From assembly GCF_001548115.1 (NCBI RefSeq), contig NZ_AP014821.1, positions 3,165,262 to 3,229,261 of the forward strand: DNA of 64,000 nucleotides, read 5' to 3'. Position numbers and translations under genes: made by a program. The DNA is from Geminocystis sp. NIES-3709 (GTDB taxonomy: Bacteria; Cyanobacteriota; Cyanobacteriia; Cyanobacteriales; Cyanobacteriaceae). Positions 7,859 through 17,672 of this stretch are shown here, one piece after another (the first letter of the stretch is position 1; every line of letters begins with the position of its first letter). The notes below the pieces were generated by a model. That model worked only from the letters and a program-made list of their open reading frames with translations, did no database searches and was not told where the DNA came from.

Positions 7859-10678
7859 TTAAACCGCTTGGGGTTGTGCTTGAGGTTGGAATTGGAATAG
7901 AGAATACACGACATTTCGGCGAATGTCAATCATCATCTCTAAAAACATTTCGTAACCTTCTTGTTTATATTCAATTAAGGGATCTTTTTGTCCGTAACCT
8001 CTTAAACCGACAGATTCTCGTAAGCCATCCATTGCTTGTAAATGTTCACGCCACAAGGTATCAATTTGTTGAAGGATGAAAAATCTTTCTGCTTGACGCA
8101 TTAAGCCCGGTTGTAATTGCTCAATTTGGTTCTCTTTCAAATCATAGGCCTTGTGTACTTCTTCATGAAGAAAAGTCTTCATCTCAGTGACAGTCATGTC
8201 TTCTAAATCTTTCACCGTGACATCTTCCAATAAGTAAATAAACTCTTTGGCTTTATTCACTAAACCTTCTAAATTCCATTCATCTGGTGGTAACTCAGGA
8301 TTCACATAAGCATCTACAATTTCATCCATCGTTTTTGTAGCGTATTGCAATACTTGCTCTTTCAATTCTCGTCCTTCTAATACTCGACGACGTTCTGCAT
8401 ATATAGCTCGACGTTGGTTATTCATAACTTCGTCATACTCGAAAACGCTTTTACGGGCATCATAATAGAAGGTTTCAACTTTCTTTTGTGCTCCTTCTAA
8501 ACTACGAGTCAACATTCCCGATTCGATCGGCATATCTTCTTCAACTCGAAAAGCATTCATTAAACCAGCTACTCGATCGCCACCAAAAATCCGTAATAAA
8601 TTGTCTTCTAGGCTTAAAAAGAACCGTGTTGATCCCGGATCGCCTTGACGACCTGCTCTACCTCTTAATTGGTTATCTATACGTCTAGATTCGTGTCTTT
8701 CTGTACCGATAACGTGTAAACCGCCCTTCTCTACTACTAATTCATGTTCTTTGTCTGTCAGAGAATCATACTCTTGACGAATCGATCGATAAACGTCTCT
8801 GAGTTTAAGGATTACAGGATCATCAGTAGGAGCTTTTTCGGCGGCAACAGCAATTTTTTCTTCTGCGTCTAACTCGGAAAGACTTTGTTGTCCATAGGTT
8901 TCAACGGCAAATTTTACGGTTTCTTTCAATTTTGCTTCAGTTTCAGAGGATAACTGACAAGGGAAAATATCTGAAGAAGGTTTCCAATTTTTAACTTTTT
9001 TACCGTCACCATTAGCACTAAAACCCTGTCCTTTCGGACGTTTATTCATATCAATTCCGGGTACACTTACCATTAACTGATCGTCTTCTGGAGTGACAAT
9101 TTGAGGCATGAAATATTCCCGAATTTTCAACCTTGCCATATAATCTGAGTTTCCACCAAGAATGATGTCTGTACCACGCCCTGCCATGTTTGTGGCGATC
9201 GTGATGGCTCCTTTTCTACCGGCTTGGGCAACAATTTCTGATTCCCTTTCCACGTTTTCAGGACGTGCATTAAGGATATTATGAGGAATATTTCTCTCTA
9301 CCAATAATTTAGCTAACAATTCTGATTTTTCAACGCTAGTAGTACCAATAAGTACAGGTCTGCCAGACTCGTGCATTTCTGCACATTCTTCTGCTACAGC
9401 TTTCCACTTGGCAATCTCATTTTTATAGACAACATCTGGTAAATCTGCTCGATCGGAAGGACGATTAGTCGGTATGATCGTTACTTCAAGATTGTACACT
9501 TTCTCAAATTCCGTCTCCTCAGTTTTTGCAGTACCCGTCATCCCTGATAATTTAGGATAGAGTAAGAAGAAATTTTGATAAGTGATACTAGCCAAAGTTT
9601 GTGTTTCTCTTTGTATCTCAACACCTTCTTTTGCCTCGATCGCTTGATGTAAACCGTCACTCCATCTTCTACCTGCTAAAACTCGTCCGGTAAACTCATC
9701 AACGATAACAACTTCATTATTACGGACAATATAATTAACATCCGCAGTGAATAATTCTTTTGCTTTGATAGCATTGAAGATATAATGAGCCCAAGGATTT
9801 TCTTGATCATATAAATCTTTAACCCCTAACAATTCCTCAGCTTTACCAAAACCTTCATCAGTTAAAAGAACATTTCTCGCTTTCTCATCAACCTCATAAT
9901 CTCCTCCATCTCCTTCTTCCTTTTGTCTGACGAGTAATTGAGCAATTCTAGCGGCTTCGAGATACTTCTCCATAGGACGCTCAACCTGACCTGATATAAT
10001 CAACGGAGTACGAGCTTCATCCACTAAAATAGAGTCAACCTCGTCAATAATGCAATAATTTGGAACTCTTTGCACCACCTCACCGATGTCTGTTGCCATA
10101 TTATCTCGTAGATAATCAAAACCTAATTCACTGTTGGTAGCATACGTAATATCTGCATTATAATTTTTCTGTCTTTCTGGAGAATTCATCCCACTTTGAA
10201 TTAAACCAACACTTAATCCTAAAAACCGATGAATTTGTCCCATCCATTCCGCATCACGACGGGCGAGATAATCATTAACTGTAACGACATGAACACCTTT
10301 TCCGGTTAAACCATTAAGATAAGCTGGTAAAGTTGCTACAAGAGTTTTTCCTTCCCCTGTTTTCATCTCTGCAATTTGTCCTGTATGTAATACCATACCC
10401 CCTAACATTTGCACGTCATAGTGGCGCATTCCCAACACTCTCACCCCTGCTTCCCTAACTAATGCAAAGGCTTCCACTAAAATTTCATCTAAAATAATGT
10501 CTCTTTCTTCTCGGTTTTTGGTTTTAGCTAACATCTCTTTAAAAGATGCTGTTTTTGCCCTCATCTCGTCATCGGTAAGTTTTTTAAAGTCTTCTTCTAA
10601 TATGTTAATTTCGGTGATAAGAGGTTGTAACTTTTTTAGTTTACGAGCGTTAGGATCTCCGAATAGCTTTTTAAACAT
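7859..10678 (-). CDS. secA: Preprotein translocase ATPase SecA
   Basis: 939 residues, the usual size for cyanobacterial SecA. Motor motifs are intact: Walker [20 protein letters not shown] near residue 105, [19 protein letters not shown] near 214, [24 protein letters not shown], and the NBD2 motif [19 protein letters not shown], followed by [14 protein letters not shown]. The C-terminus ends [11 protein letters not shown] and lacks the CxCx8CH zinc site of E. coli SecA, which is normal for this phylum. It drives preproteins through SecYEG in both plasma and thylakoid membranes. Single-gene unit in reverse orientation. Confidence 0.98.
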   Translation of the reverse strand: MFKKLFGDPNARKLKKLQPLITEINILEEDFKKLTDDEMRAKTASFKEMLAKTKNREERDIILDEILVEAFALVREAGVRVLGMRHYDVQMLGGMVLHTGQIAEMKTGEGKTLVATLPAYLNGLTGKGVHVVTVNDYLARRDAEWMGQIHRFLGLSVGLIQSGMNSPERQKNYNADITYATNSELGFDYLRDNMATDIGEVVQRVPNYCIIDEVDSILVDEARTPLIISGQVERPMEKYLEAARIAQLLVRQKEEGDGGDYEVDEKARNVLLTDEGFGKAEELLGVKDLYDQENPWAHYIFNAIKAKELFTADVNYIVRNNEVVIVDEFTGRVLAGRRWSDGLHQAIEAKEGVEIQRETQTLASITYQNFFLLYPKLSGMTGTAKTEETEFEKVYNLEVTIIPTNRPSDRADLPDVVYKNEIAKWKAVAEECAEMHESGRPVLIGTTSVEKSELLAKLLVERNIPHNILNARPENVERESEIVAQAGRKGAITIATNMAGRGTDIILGGNSDYMARLKIREYFMPQIVTPEDDQLMVSVPGIDMNKRPKGQGFSANGDGKKVKNWKPSSDIFPCQLSSETEAKLKETVKFAVETYGQQSLSELDAEEKIAVAAEKAPTDDPVILKLRDVYRSIRQEYDSLTDKEHELVVEKGGLHVIGTERHESRRIDNQLRGRAGRQGDPGSTRFFLSLEDNLLRIFGGDRVAGLMNAFRVEEDMPIESGMLTRSLEGAQKKVETFYYDARKSVFEYDEVMNNQRRAIYAERRRVLEGRELKEQVLQYATKTMDEIVDAYVNPELPPDEWNLEGLVNKAKEFIYLLEDVTVKDLEDMTVTEMKTFLHEEVHKAYDLKENQIEQLQPGLMRQAERFFILQQIDTLWREHLQAMDGLRESVGLRGYGQKDPLIEYKQEGYEMFLEMMIDIRRNVVYSLFQFQPQAQPQAV

Positions 10679-10780
10679 GGTCAGTTTTTATAATTTCTTT
10701 AAATATATTGATTAATTTTTCATCATATCATTTATAGCAGTGGACAACGGACAATTCAATTATTTAGCAATTAGCAATTA

Positions 10781-10922
10781 GCAATCAGTTATCCACTATT
10801 GTCAAGTTAAATTTATTGTCAACATTAGTAATTGATTATTTAGTTTTTAAGGGAAAAAAAGCTAAAAGCTAACAGCTAATACCTTGCTCTTACCTATAAA
10901 TCTTGCATCGAACTGAGGTTAA
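10781..10922 (-). mobile_element. MITE-like repeat, subtype B copy 1
   Basis: The stretch is closely similar to 54418-54556: both have CTATTGT(C/T)AAGTTAAATTT, then TTGTCAACATTA(G/C)TAATTGATTA, a GCTAAAAGCTAAC block, a pyrimidine patch and a terminus. Here the terminus is TCTTGCATCGAACTGAGGTTAA, the same end as in the copy at 56109-56330. The left boundary is not sharp. It preserves no coding capacity. Its right end overlaps the stop codon of the HTH gene at 10919-10921. Confidence 0.6.
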
Positions 10923-11980
10923 TAGATTAAAGAATAAATTTTGCCATCCATGAGAATACGACTTATACCCTTAGCGTGTAAATGAGAAGAAGTTTTCTGT
11001 AGAATTCTACCATCAGGTACTTTAATAACTTTTCCTTTTCGGGCGCGCAGTGTGCCTTTGGCATCGCAAAATCGTTTAGCAACTCGGTGGTTATCAAAAA
11101 CTGGTAAAGTTTGTTGTAACGTTTCTTGTTCTGGAATATCCCCTAAATCGGCAAACTCTCTTAAAGGTTTTGTGACTAATTCGGAATATCGATCGATTAC
11201 TAAATAACATACTCTGGGAAAATTAGCCTTAGTTATGGGTAAAACTTGTAACTGTTGAGATACAAATTTAGTTTTAGGGGTGAAAAATTCATTCTCATCA
11301 TCTTCATCGTCTTCATCATCTTCATCGTCTTCATCATCTTCATCCATATCTTCCCCAAACATTGCCGCCAACTCATTAACAGAATCTATATCATCATCAT
11401 CGTCAATTTCTGAGTCTTCTTCTTTTTCTGATGATTCCACATCTTCTATTTTTGTGTCAGAGATTAACGATTGTGATTGTGTCTTAGAAAAGATTACTTC
11501 TGGAAGGTCTTGGCTTATCGACTCCAATGATATTTCTTCCTTGATTTTTAAAAGAGGTTTATCAAAGTTTATCGAAGATATTTTTGTATCGGGATCGATC
11601 GAAGTTTCTGTATCGTTTTGTACTGGTTCTAATTCTTCTTGTTTTACAGGCAATATTTCTTCTCGATCGTCTTCATGTGTCATTAATTCTTCTTGTTTTG
11701 GAGACAATTCCTGTTGCTGAGGATCTTCATTTATTTCTAAAGGTTCTTGTTTTAGATATAATTCTTCTTGACTGAGACTAGGCTTAGTGGTTCGGGCGAG
11801 ACGTTTTTCTTGAATTAGATTTTCATACTCGACATCCGATAAACTATTTTTGAGAAAACGACTAACAGTGGAACTGCTCACCCCAAAACGTACCGATAAA
11901 GTAGAAGTAGTCTCCTCTGTTGTACGGTACAAATTTAGTATTTCTTGGCGATCGTCTTCAGACAATTTTCTCGGACTCAT
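10919..11980 (-). CDS. HTH protein with long acidic linker and conserved C-terminal domain
   Basis: About 353 residues from ATG at 11980, chosen because GGGAG lies six bases upstream; an in-frame start at 12019 would add 13 residues. Residues about 1-50 (SPRKLSEDDRQEILNLYRTT ... LSVRFGVSSSTVSRFLK) are a helix-turn-helix of the type in transposase-like and homeodomain-like DNA-binding proteins. A long Glu/Asp/Gln-rich middle includes a run of D/E residues (about residues 200-222) encoded by a TCATCTTCATCG microsatellite. The C-terminal 100 residues (LPITKANFPRVCYLVIDRYS ... VAKRFCDAKGTLRARKGKV) look like an ordered domain. The stop codon lies in a MITE-like terminus. It is divergent from carA. 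Confidence 0.75.
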   Translation of the reverse strand: MSPRKLSEDDRQEILNLYRTTEETTSTLSVRFGVSSSTVSRFLKNSLSDVEYENLIQEKRLARTTKPSLSQEELYLKQEPLEINEDPQQQELSPKQEELMTHEDDREEILPVKQEELEPVQNDTETSIDPDTKISSINFDKPLLKIKEEISLESISQDLPEVIFSKTQSQSLISDTKIEDVESSEKEEDSEIDDDDDIDSVNELAAMFGEDMDEDDEDDEDDEDDEDDENEFFTPKTKFVSQQLQVLPITKANFPRVCYLVIDRYSELVTKPLREFADLGDIPEQETLQQTLPVFDNHRVAKRFCDAKGTLRARKGKVIKVPDGRILQKTSSHLHAKGISRILMDGKIYSLIY

Positions 11981-12160
11981 AATGTCTCCCTTACCCATTA
12001 ATCTACATCTAGCCATCATTATTAATGTGACTGATTTTAGGGGTATTTGTCAAGAATAGTTGAAATTATGAATCACTTACACCGAAATTAATGTAAATTG
12101 CTTATAGTGTGGAATCAAAAGCTCAAATTCGATTCTCAATAAAATTAATACTTTCTGCTT

Positions 12161-13297
12161 ATGTCTATTTTAAATTTTCAACCGGCTGTGTTGGTATTAG
12201 CCGATGGTACATCTTATCAGGGTTATTCTTTTGGGGCAAAAGGTACAACTTTCGGAGAAGTGGTTTTTAATACGGGAATGACGGGTTATCAAGAAGTGAT
12301 GACAGATCCTAGTTACTCCGGACAAATCGTTACATTTACCTATCCTGAACTGGGAAATACAGGAGTTAACCTCGAAGATGAAGAATCTTTTAAACCTCAT
12401 ATTAAAGGAGTTATTGCTCGAAACATCACCGAAAAACCTAGTAATTGGCGATCGACTCAATCCTTACCTGATTATTTGATACAACATAAAGTAGTTGGTA
12501 TTTATGGTATTGATACCAGAGACTTAACTCGCCGTTTAAGATCTTCAGGCGCAATGAATGGAGCTATTTCCAGTGAAATTCTCGATCCTGATGAGTTATT
12601 AGTACAACTACAAGCTGTACCCTCTATGGCAGGATTAAACCTCGTCAAAGAAGTAACGACAAAAGAAGTTTATGAGTGGATAGAACCTACTACCTCTGAA
12701 TGGGAATTTAGCCATAGAACTAATTTAACAGAAGAAAAATTTACCGTTGTTGCCCTTGATTTTGGCGTTAAGCGTAACATCTTACGCCGTTTAGCTAGTT
12801 ATGGTTGTAGAATCATTGTTGTTCCTGCAAATACATCTGGTGAAGAAATTCTTCAATATAATCCTGACGGTATTTTCCTCTCCAATGGGCCCGGAGATCC
12901 CTCTGCGGTAGCCGAAGGTATTGAAGTAGCTAAAGCCTTGTTAGAAGCGAAAAAACCCATCTTTGGGATATGTATGGGACATCAGATTCTCGGTTTATCT
13001 TTAGGTGCAGAAACTTTTAAACTAAAATTTGGTCATCGAGGATTAAATCAACCCTGTGGATTAAAGCAAAAAGTAGAAATTACCAGTCAAAATCACGGTT
13101 TTGCAGTTACGGAAGAATCTTTGAATGCAGACGTAGAAATTACTCATCTTAATCTGAACGATCGAACAGTGGCAGGATTAAAACATAAAACTTTACCCTT
13201 CTTCTCTGTACAATATCATCCCGAAGCCAGTCCTGGCCCTCATGATGCGGACTATTTATTTGAACAATTCGTTAAAATGATGCGAGATAATAAATAA
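12161..13297 (+). CDS. carA: Carbamoyl-phosphate synthase small (glutaminase) subunit
   Basis: 378 residues, normal for CarA. The N-terminal domain starts [20 protein letters not shown] and includes [20 protein letters not shown]. The class I glutamine amidotransferase domain follows: [29 protein letters not shown] with nucleophile Cys271, and [12 protein letters not shown] with His353 and Glu355. It hydrolyses glutamine and passes ammonia to CarB for carbamoyl phosphate, feeding arginine and pyrimidine synthesis. CarB is not in the window, as is usual in cyanobacteria. The stop codon is immediately followed by the heptamer tandem array. Confidence 0.97.
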   Translation: MSILNFQPAVLVLADGTSYQGYSFGAKGTTFGEVVFNTGMTGYQEVMTDPSYSGQIVTFTYPELGNTGVNLEDEESFKPHIKGVIARNITEKPSNWRSTQSLPDYLIQHKVVGIYGIDTRDLTRRLRSSGAMNGAISSEILDPDELLVQLQAVPSMAGLNLVKEVTTKEVYEWIEPTTSEWEFSHRTNLTEEKFTVVALDFGVKRNILRRLASYGCRIIVVPANTSGEEILQYNPDGIFLSNGPGDPSAVAEGIEVAKALLEAKKPIFGICMGHQILGLSLGAETFKLKFGHRGLNQPCGLKQKVEITSQNHGFAVTEESLNADVEITHLNLNDRTVAGLKHKTLPFFSVQYHPEASPGPHDADYLFEQFVKMMRDNK

Positions 13298-13520
13298 TTA
13301 GGAATTAGGAATTAGGAATTAGGAATTAGGAATTAGGAATTAGGAATTAGGAATTAGGAATTAGGAATTAGGAATTAGGAATTAGGAATTAGGAATTAGG
13401 AATTAGGAATTAGGAATTAGGAATTAGGAATTAGGAATTAGGAATTAGGAATTAGGAATTAGGAATTAGGAATTAGGAATTAGGAATTAGGAATTAGGAA
13501 TTAGGAATTAGGAATTAGGA
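13297..13520. repeat. Perfect heptanucleotide tandem array, 32 copies of ATTAGGA
   Basis: Reading from 13297 to 13520, the 7-bp unit ATTAGGA repeats 32 times (224 bp) with no mismatch that I can see. It begins on the last base of the carA stop codon. Short tandemly repeated heptamers are known from cyanobacteria (STRR type). Seven is not a multiple of the codon length, so the array is not coding. Expansion by slippage is the likely origin. Confidence 0.95.
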
Positions 13521-13960
13521 GTTTAATCATTGACACTCCCACCGTGTAATAAATTACGGGGCTAATAGTGATTGTCTGCTAAAGCGACTAAAACTGAGCT
13601 CTTGCATCAGAACAAAAATACTTAATACTGCTCCTTGCTCTCTACTCCCTATCTTCACTAATAATTTTATATCGAACTGAGGTTGAGTAAGAGTCATCTA
13701 TAAAAATAATGATCCATTTATACACAAACAAAAATGAAATCTACAATAATTGCTTTAGCCGATTTGTGCTATTAAGCCTTGTTAATTTATTGCAAGGTAG
13801 TTTATGGTAAAATCCTAAAAATCAATAAATCTTAATTAGGGATTGATAATGACAGAAAATAGGATGTATTCTTAAACTACTAGTACTGCAAAACTCAAAT
13901 CGATATAATCAGAAAAAATAATTAATTAGTACTGAATTTCTTTACAACAATTCACTGATA
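13521..13960. other. Gene-free spacer with degenerate repeats
   Basis: The segment holds GTAATAAATTACGGGGCTAATAG and CTGCTAAAGCGACT (13550-13590), members of a repeat also seen near 1430 and 60500. A MITE-like end TTATATCGAACTGAGGTT lies at about 13667-13684. GCTTTAGCCGATTTGTGCTATTAAGCC (about 13751-13777) resembles a stretch at about 1543-1568. No open frame of credible size is present. The promoter of the next hydrolase gene must lie near the end but I cannot fix it. Confidence 0.5.
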
Positions 13961-14824
13961 ATGCTTGACTACAAAATTTGGCAATGGCAAGGCTTTAATA
14001 TCGGTTATCGCAGTGAGGGAGAAAAAGGGCAAGCTATTCTCTTTATTCATGGTTTTGGGGCAAATAGTGGTCATTGGAGACATAATTTACCGTTTTTTGC
14101 TGAAGATTATCGTTGTTATGCCTTAGACTTAATCGGTTTTGGGGCATCGGATAAACCAACTCCAAATCAACCTTTATCATACACATTTGAAACTTGGTCA
14201 AAACAAGTAGCGGATTTTTGTCGAGAAGTAGTTAAAAGTCCCGTATTTTTGGTTGGTAACTCCATCGGTTGTATTGTGGCGATGCAAATGGCGGTGGATA
14301 ATCCTGATTTAGTTTTAGGAATTACTGCCCTTAACTGTTCTTTACGATTATTACACGATCGAAAACGTCAAAATCTTCCTTGGATTAGAAATTATGGTTC
14401 GATAGCCATGCAAAAAGTATTAACGAATCCTATCATCGGTAACTTTTTTTATGAGCAAATAGCCAAGCCAAAAGTTATTAAAAATTTGCTTTCCCAAGCC
14501 TATCAAAGAAAAGAGGCTATAACCGATGAATTAATTGATTTAATATATCAACCATCTCAAGACAAAGGCGCATCAGAGGTGTTTTTAGCTTTTACGGGTT
14601 ATTCTCAAGGGCCTTTACCTGAAGACTTATTGCCTATTTTATCCTGTCCTGTCACCTTTTTATGGGGTACAAATGATCCTTGGGAATCGATCGAACTAGG
14701 GAGAGAATTAGCTAACTATCCTTGTGTAAAAGATTTTATCGAATTAGAAGGATTAGGGCATTGTCCTCAAGATGAAGCACCTGACATTGTTAATCCTATT
14801 TTACAATTAACAATTAATAATTAA
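13961..14824 (+). CDS. Alpha/beta hydrolase (serine nucleophile)
   Basis: 287 residues. The oxyanion motif LFIHGFGANSGHWRHN is followed by LDLIGFGASDKP, the nucleophile elbow LVGNSIGCIVAMQMA (Ser), FLWGTNDPWE with the likely acid, and LEGLGHCPQDEAPDI with the catalytic His. The G-N-S-I-G elbow is typical of a group of cyanobacterial and plastid hydrolases that includes chlorophyll dephytylase-like enzymes. The substrate cannot be read from sequence. The gene lies 48 bases upstream of hisH and may share its transcript. Confidence 0.8.
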   Translation: MLDYKIWQWQGFNIGYRSEGEKGQAILFIHGFGANSGHWRHNLPFFAEDYRCYALDLIGFGASDKPTPNQPLSYTFETWSKQVADFCREVVKSPVFLVGNSIGCIVAMQMAVDNPDLVLGITALNCSLRLLHDRKRQNLPWIRNYGSIAMQKVLTNPIIGNFFYEQIAKPKVIKNLLSQAYQRKEAITDELIDLIYQPSQDKGASEVFLAFTGYSQGPLPEDLLPILSCPVTFLWGTNDPWESIELGRELANYPCVKDFIELEGLGHCPQDEAPDIVNPILQLTINN

Positions 14825-14871
14825 CACCTAAAACCTAAAACCTAAAACTTAAAACCTAAAACCTAAAACCT
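14824..14871. repeat. Short CCTAAAA heptamer tandem repeat
   Basis: Between the hydrolase stop and hisH there are about six units of the heptamer CCTAAAA with one variant (CTTAAAA). It fills almost the whole 48-base gap and leaves no clear Shine-Dalgarno in front of hisH. Confidence 0.8.
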
Positions 14872-14872
14872 T

Positions 14873-15493
14873 ATGTCTATTATTGCCGTTATTGATTATG
14901 ATATGGGAAATTTGCACTCTGCTTGTAAGGGTTTAGAAAAAGCAGGTGCGACAACAAAAATTACTGATTCTGCCAAAGAAATTGCCCAAGCAGATGCGAT
15001 CGTATTACCCGGAGTCGGTTCATTTGATCCTGCCATTGAGCATTTAAGAGAAAGAGATTTAATTTATCCGATACAACAGGCTGTGAAAAGTGGGAAACCA
15101 TTTTTAGGTATTTGTTTAGGGTTACAAATTTTATTCGAGACATCAGAAGAAGGAAAACAAGAAGGTTTAGGTATTATCAAAGGTAAGGTTAAACGCTTTA
15201 AATCCGAGCCAAATCTAACTATTCCTCACATGGGTTGGAATACTCTTGAGTTAAAACAAAATCAACACCCTTTATGGCAAAATCTTCCTTCTTCTCCTTA
15301 TCTATATTTTGTCCATTCTTATTATGTTGATCCCATTGATAAAAATGTTATTGCTTCTCAAGTCACTCATGGCACACAAACAGTTACAGCCTCGATCGCT
15401 CTTGATAACTTAATGGCTGTACAATTTCACCCTGAAAAATCCTCTGATTACGGGTTGCAAATATTAACCAATTTTGTCAAATTAACCTCTTGA
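14873..15493 (+). CDS. hisH: Imidazole glycerol phosphate synthase, glutaminase subunit
   Basis: 206 residues. Hallmarks are IDYDMGNLHSACKGLEKAGA, LPGVGSFDPAIEHL, the nucleophile region GICLGLQILFE (Cys81) and QFHPEKSS (His186, Glu188), together with MGWNTL and FVHSYYV typical of HisH. It produces ammonia from glutamine for HisF in histidine synthesis and links to purine salvage through AICAR. HisF is not nearby, which is normal for dispersed cyanobacterial his genes. The only upstream spacer is a heptamer repeat. Confidence 0.97.
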   Translation: MSIIAVIDYDMGNLHSACKGLEKAGATTKITDSAKEIAQADAIVLPGVGSFDPAIEHLRERDLIYPIQQAVKSGKPFLGICLGLQILFETSEEGKQEGLGIIKGKVKRFKSEPNLTIPHMGWNTLELKQNQHPLWQNLPSSPYLYFVHSYYVDPIDKNVIASQVTHGTQTVTASIALDNLMAVQFHPEKSSDYGLQILTNFVKLTS

Positions 15494-15569
15494 TAAAGTG
15501 AATGGAGTAAAACTCTTTAGTGATATTTTCAATACCTAAGAAATGATCTTAAATTCATTCAAAATATAT

Positions 15570-16502
15570 CTAGCGACGACGAGGAATTTCATAATGAAAA
15601 AAATCATGGGCAAGTAATGTATTCGGGAAAATTGCTTGAGCTTCTTTTAGTAAATCCTTTAATTGTAATGGGTTTCCCGGGGCATAACGAGGGCTAAAAT
15701 GAGTCATGATCAATTGTTTTACTTGGGCGGCTAATGCTACTTGTGCCGCCATAGTGGTTGTTGAGTGCATTTTCTCAAAGGCCATTTCTGCATCTTGGTG
15801 GGCAAAAGTCGCTTCATGTATCAAGACATCTGCATCTTGAGATAATTCGATCGCATTTTCACAAAAAACTGTATCGGTACAATAAACGAATTTACGACCT
15901 ATTTCGGTTGGCCCACAAAATTGAGAGCCGTTAAATATGCGTCCGTCTTCAAGGATAACAGTTTCTCCTGCTTTCAGTTTGCCATATAAAGGGCCAAAAG
16001 GAATACCTATTTGTTTAGCTTTTTCTACATCAAATTTACCCGATCGATCTTTTTCTGTAACACGATAGCCAAAGGCAGTAACTCGATGTTTTAAGAGTTC
16101 ACAAGTGACGATTAATTCATCATCTTCATAGACTAAACCCGGTTCAACTGTTTTAATTTGTACACCATAAGGAAAATAAGTATAGGAATATTTCATACAG
16201 GCTTTTAAATAAGGTTCAATGCCGGGAGGCCCATAAACTTCAACGTTTTCGGCATGAGCACCTAATCCGCAACTAGCCAATAATCCCATTAAACCAAAGG
16301 TATGATCTCCGTGCATATGAGTAACAAAAACCTTTTTTAGTTGAGAAGTTTTTAAATCACTGCGCAATAGTTGATGTTGAGTACCTTCTCCACAATCAAA
16401 TAGCCAAATTTCTCCCCTTTGAGTCAACCGCAAAGCAACGCTAGATACATTTCTAAATTTAGTTGGTACGCCTGAACTTGTTCCTAAAAAAGTTATTTCC
16501 AC
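15570..16502 (-). CDS. rnz: Ribonuclease Z
   Basis: 310 residues, the size of bacterial RNase Z. The metallo-beta-lactamase signature THMHGDHTFGL gives His62, His64, Asp66 and His67. FDCGEGTQHQL lies just before, and the later motifs YCTDT, LIHEATF and MTHFSPRYA are typical. It cleaves tRNA precursors behind the discriminator base, which is needed because tRNA genes such as the tRNA-Phe here do not encode CCA. It acts in the cytoplasm, probably as a dimer. Convergent with hisH, 76 bases between stops. Confidence 0.97.
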   Translation of the reverse strand: MEITFLGTSSGVPTKFRNVSSVALRLTQRGEIWLFDCGEGTQHQLLRSDLKTSQLKKVFVTHMHGDHTFGLMGLLASCGLGAHAENVEVYGPPGIEPYLKACMKYSYTYFPYGVQIKTVEPGLVYEDDELIVTCELLKHRVTAFGYRVTEKDRSGKFDVEKAKQIGIPFGPLYGKLKAGETVILEDGRIFNGSQFCGPTEIGRKFVYCTDTVFCENAIELSQDADVLIHEATFAHQDAEMAFEKMHSTTTMAAQVALAAQVKQLIMTHFSPRYAPGNPLQLKDLLKEAQAIFPNTLLAHDFFHYEIPRRR

Positions 16503-16912
16503 TGTGATTTTCGATCGATTTTGACGCTATGTTTTAATTATAAAGTTTTTCTGTTTATCAAACTTTAGTCAATGCTTGAGTTGTTAATTCAATAAGTTGT
16601 GTTACGGAAAATTAGCTTTAATATGTTGTCTTACAATATTAGAAATATAGGCGTTGGTTAATAGCTAGATAAAATATGTTTAATGACAACAACAATTCAA
16701 GATTCTAAATATTATTACTCTATTATTACTCTTGCCTTTTCCCTTTTCCCTACCTCAACCAAAAATCATAGTTTAAATCAGCAACGCCGAATATTTTTTT
16801 TTAATAATTGAATCACATTTAGAAGATTAATGTAAAGTTTTGGTCTTCCCTATGTGGGAAATTAATATATCATATAAGGTAATTTTTTGATTTATTGTAA
16901 CTGCTGAATTGT
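16503..16912. other. Gene-free spacer upstream of the muramidase gene
   Basis: AT-rich with no credible open frame. A pyrimidine tract (TTGCCTTTTCCCTTTTCCC) lies at about 16732-16750, similar to one after secA. A short palindrome TTCCC-TATGT-GGGAA at about 16845-16859 lies about 55 bases ahead of the muramidase ATG and could be an operator. The spacer holds divergent upstream regions for rnz and the muramidase gene. Confidence 0.4.
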
Positions 16913-17599
16913 ATGACGAATTTTAGTAATGACAAAGGAAATTTTACTGCACAGGTAGGTAATGTACTTAAAACAGCAATTATTTTGGTCATGCTATCGG
17001 GATTAGTTAGTGTTTTTATTCAAGAAAAGAAAAATGAGTTTAAAAAAGCTGGTCAACATTTTATCTCCAGTATATATGGCAGTCCTCCTCTTGTTATGGA
17101 TGGAGGAAATCCTTATATTCGAGCTTTAATGCGTACGATTAGTTCTAGTGAGTCTAATTATATAAATCCGTATCATGTTATTTACAGTGGGAAGTATGTC
17201 AATGATTTACGTAAACATCCAAATATCTGTGTAACGATCGTTAATGGCCCAAATAAGGGTAAATGTACCACAGCTTCGGGAAGATACCAATTTTTGAATA
17301 CGACTTGGGCTGAAAAAGCAGTTTTATATCATCCTGAGCCTTCACAATTTTTTCTGTGGAAGGATTATAGTTTTGAACCAGAGTATCAAGATAAAGTTTT
17401 ATATAATTGGCTTACTGATTCTAAGGCATGGGATGAGGATATTAGTCATTTATTGGAACATGGTGAAATCGATCGAGTTTTAAAATTGTTGTCTTCTACG
17501 TGGACAAGTTTGGGTTATGGAATAGAAGACAATACCATGACTAAAGAGTTACCACAAATATATAACAAATTACTCAAAGAAGAACTAAAAAATAATTAA
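16913..17599 (+). CDS. Membrane-anchored GH104-like muramidase (lambda endolysin R fold)
   Basis: 228 residues. Residues about 18-36 form a single membrane helix (VLKTAIILVMLSGLVSVFI), a signal anchor. The catalytic part starts at NPYIRALMRTISSSESNY, matching the opening of phage lambda R/P22-like lytic transglycosylases, with Glu80 as the expected catalytic acid. Next come a HPNICVTIVNGPNKGKCTT segment, the SGRYQFLNTTW motif and FEPEYQDKVL. Such enzymes cleave the MurNAc-GlcNAc bond. No holin, spanin or other phage gene is nearby, so a domesticated cell-wall enzyme is likelier than a prophage lysis gene. Family moderately sure. Confidence 0.75.
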   Translation: MTNFSNDKGNFTAQVGNVLKTAIILVMLSGLVSVFIQEKKNEFKKAGQHFISSIYGSPPLVMDGGNPYIRALMRTISSSESNYINPYHVIYSGKYVNDLRKHPNICVTIVNGPNKGKCTTASGRYQFLNTTWAEKAVLYHPEPSQFFLWKDYSFEPEYQDKVLYNWLTDSKAWDEDISHLLEHGEIDRVLKLLSSTWTSLGYGIEDNTMTKELPQIYNKLLKEELKNN

Positions 17600-17603
17600 A
17601 TAA

Positions 17604-17653
17604 AGTTATAAAGTTGACAAATACAAGTTTTAGATATTGCTGACTTTATAACT
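17604..17653. terminator. Long inverted repeat between convergent genes
   Basis: AGTTATAAAGT at 17604-17614 is perfectly complementary to ACTTTATAACT at 17643-17653, with a 28-base loop. It sits between the convergent muramidase and RND genes and could serve as a bidirectional transcript end, though a clear poly-U run is missing. Confidence 0.4.
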
Positions 17654-17672
17654 CATTAGCTTTCTTAATTAT

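Noticed and set aside
11280-11720. Antisense frame with poly-Ser
   Set aside because: It mirrors the Asp/Glu microsatellite of the HTH gene and has no domain.
13297-13520. CRISPR array
   Set aside because: The units are 7 bp with no spacers, so it is a simple tandem repeat. No cas genes are near.
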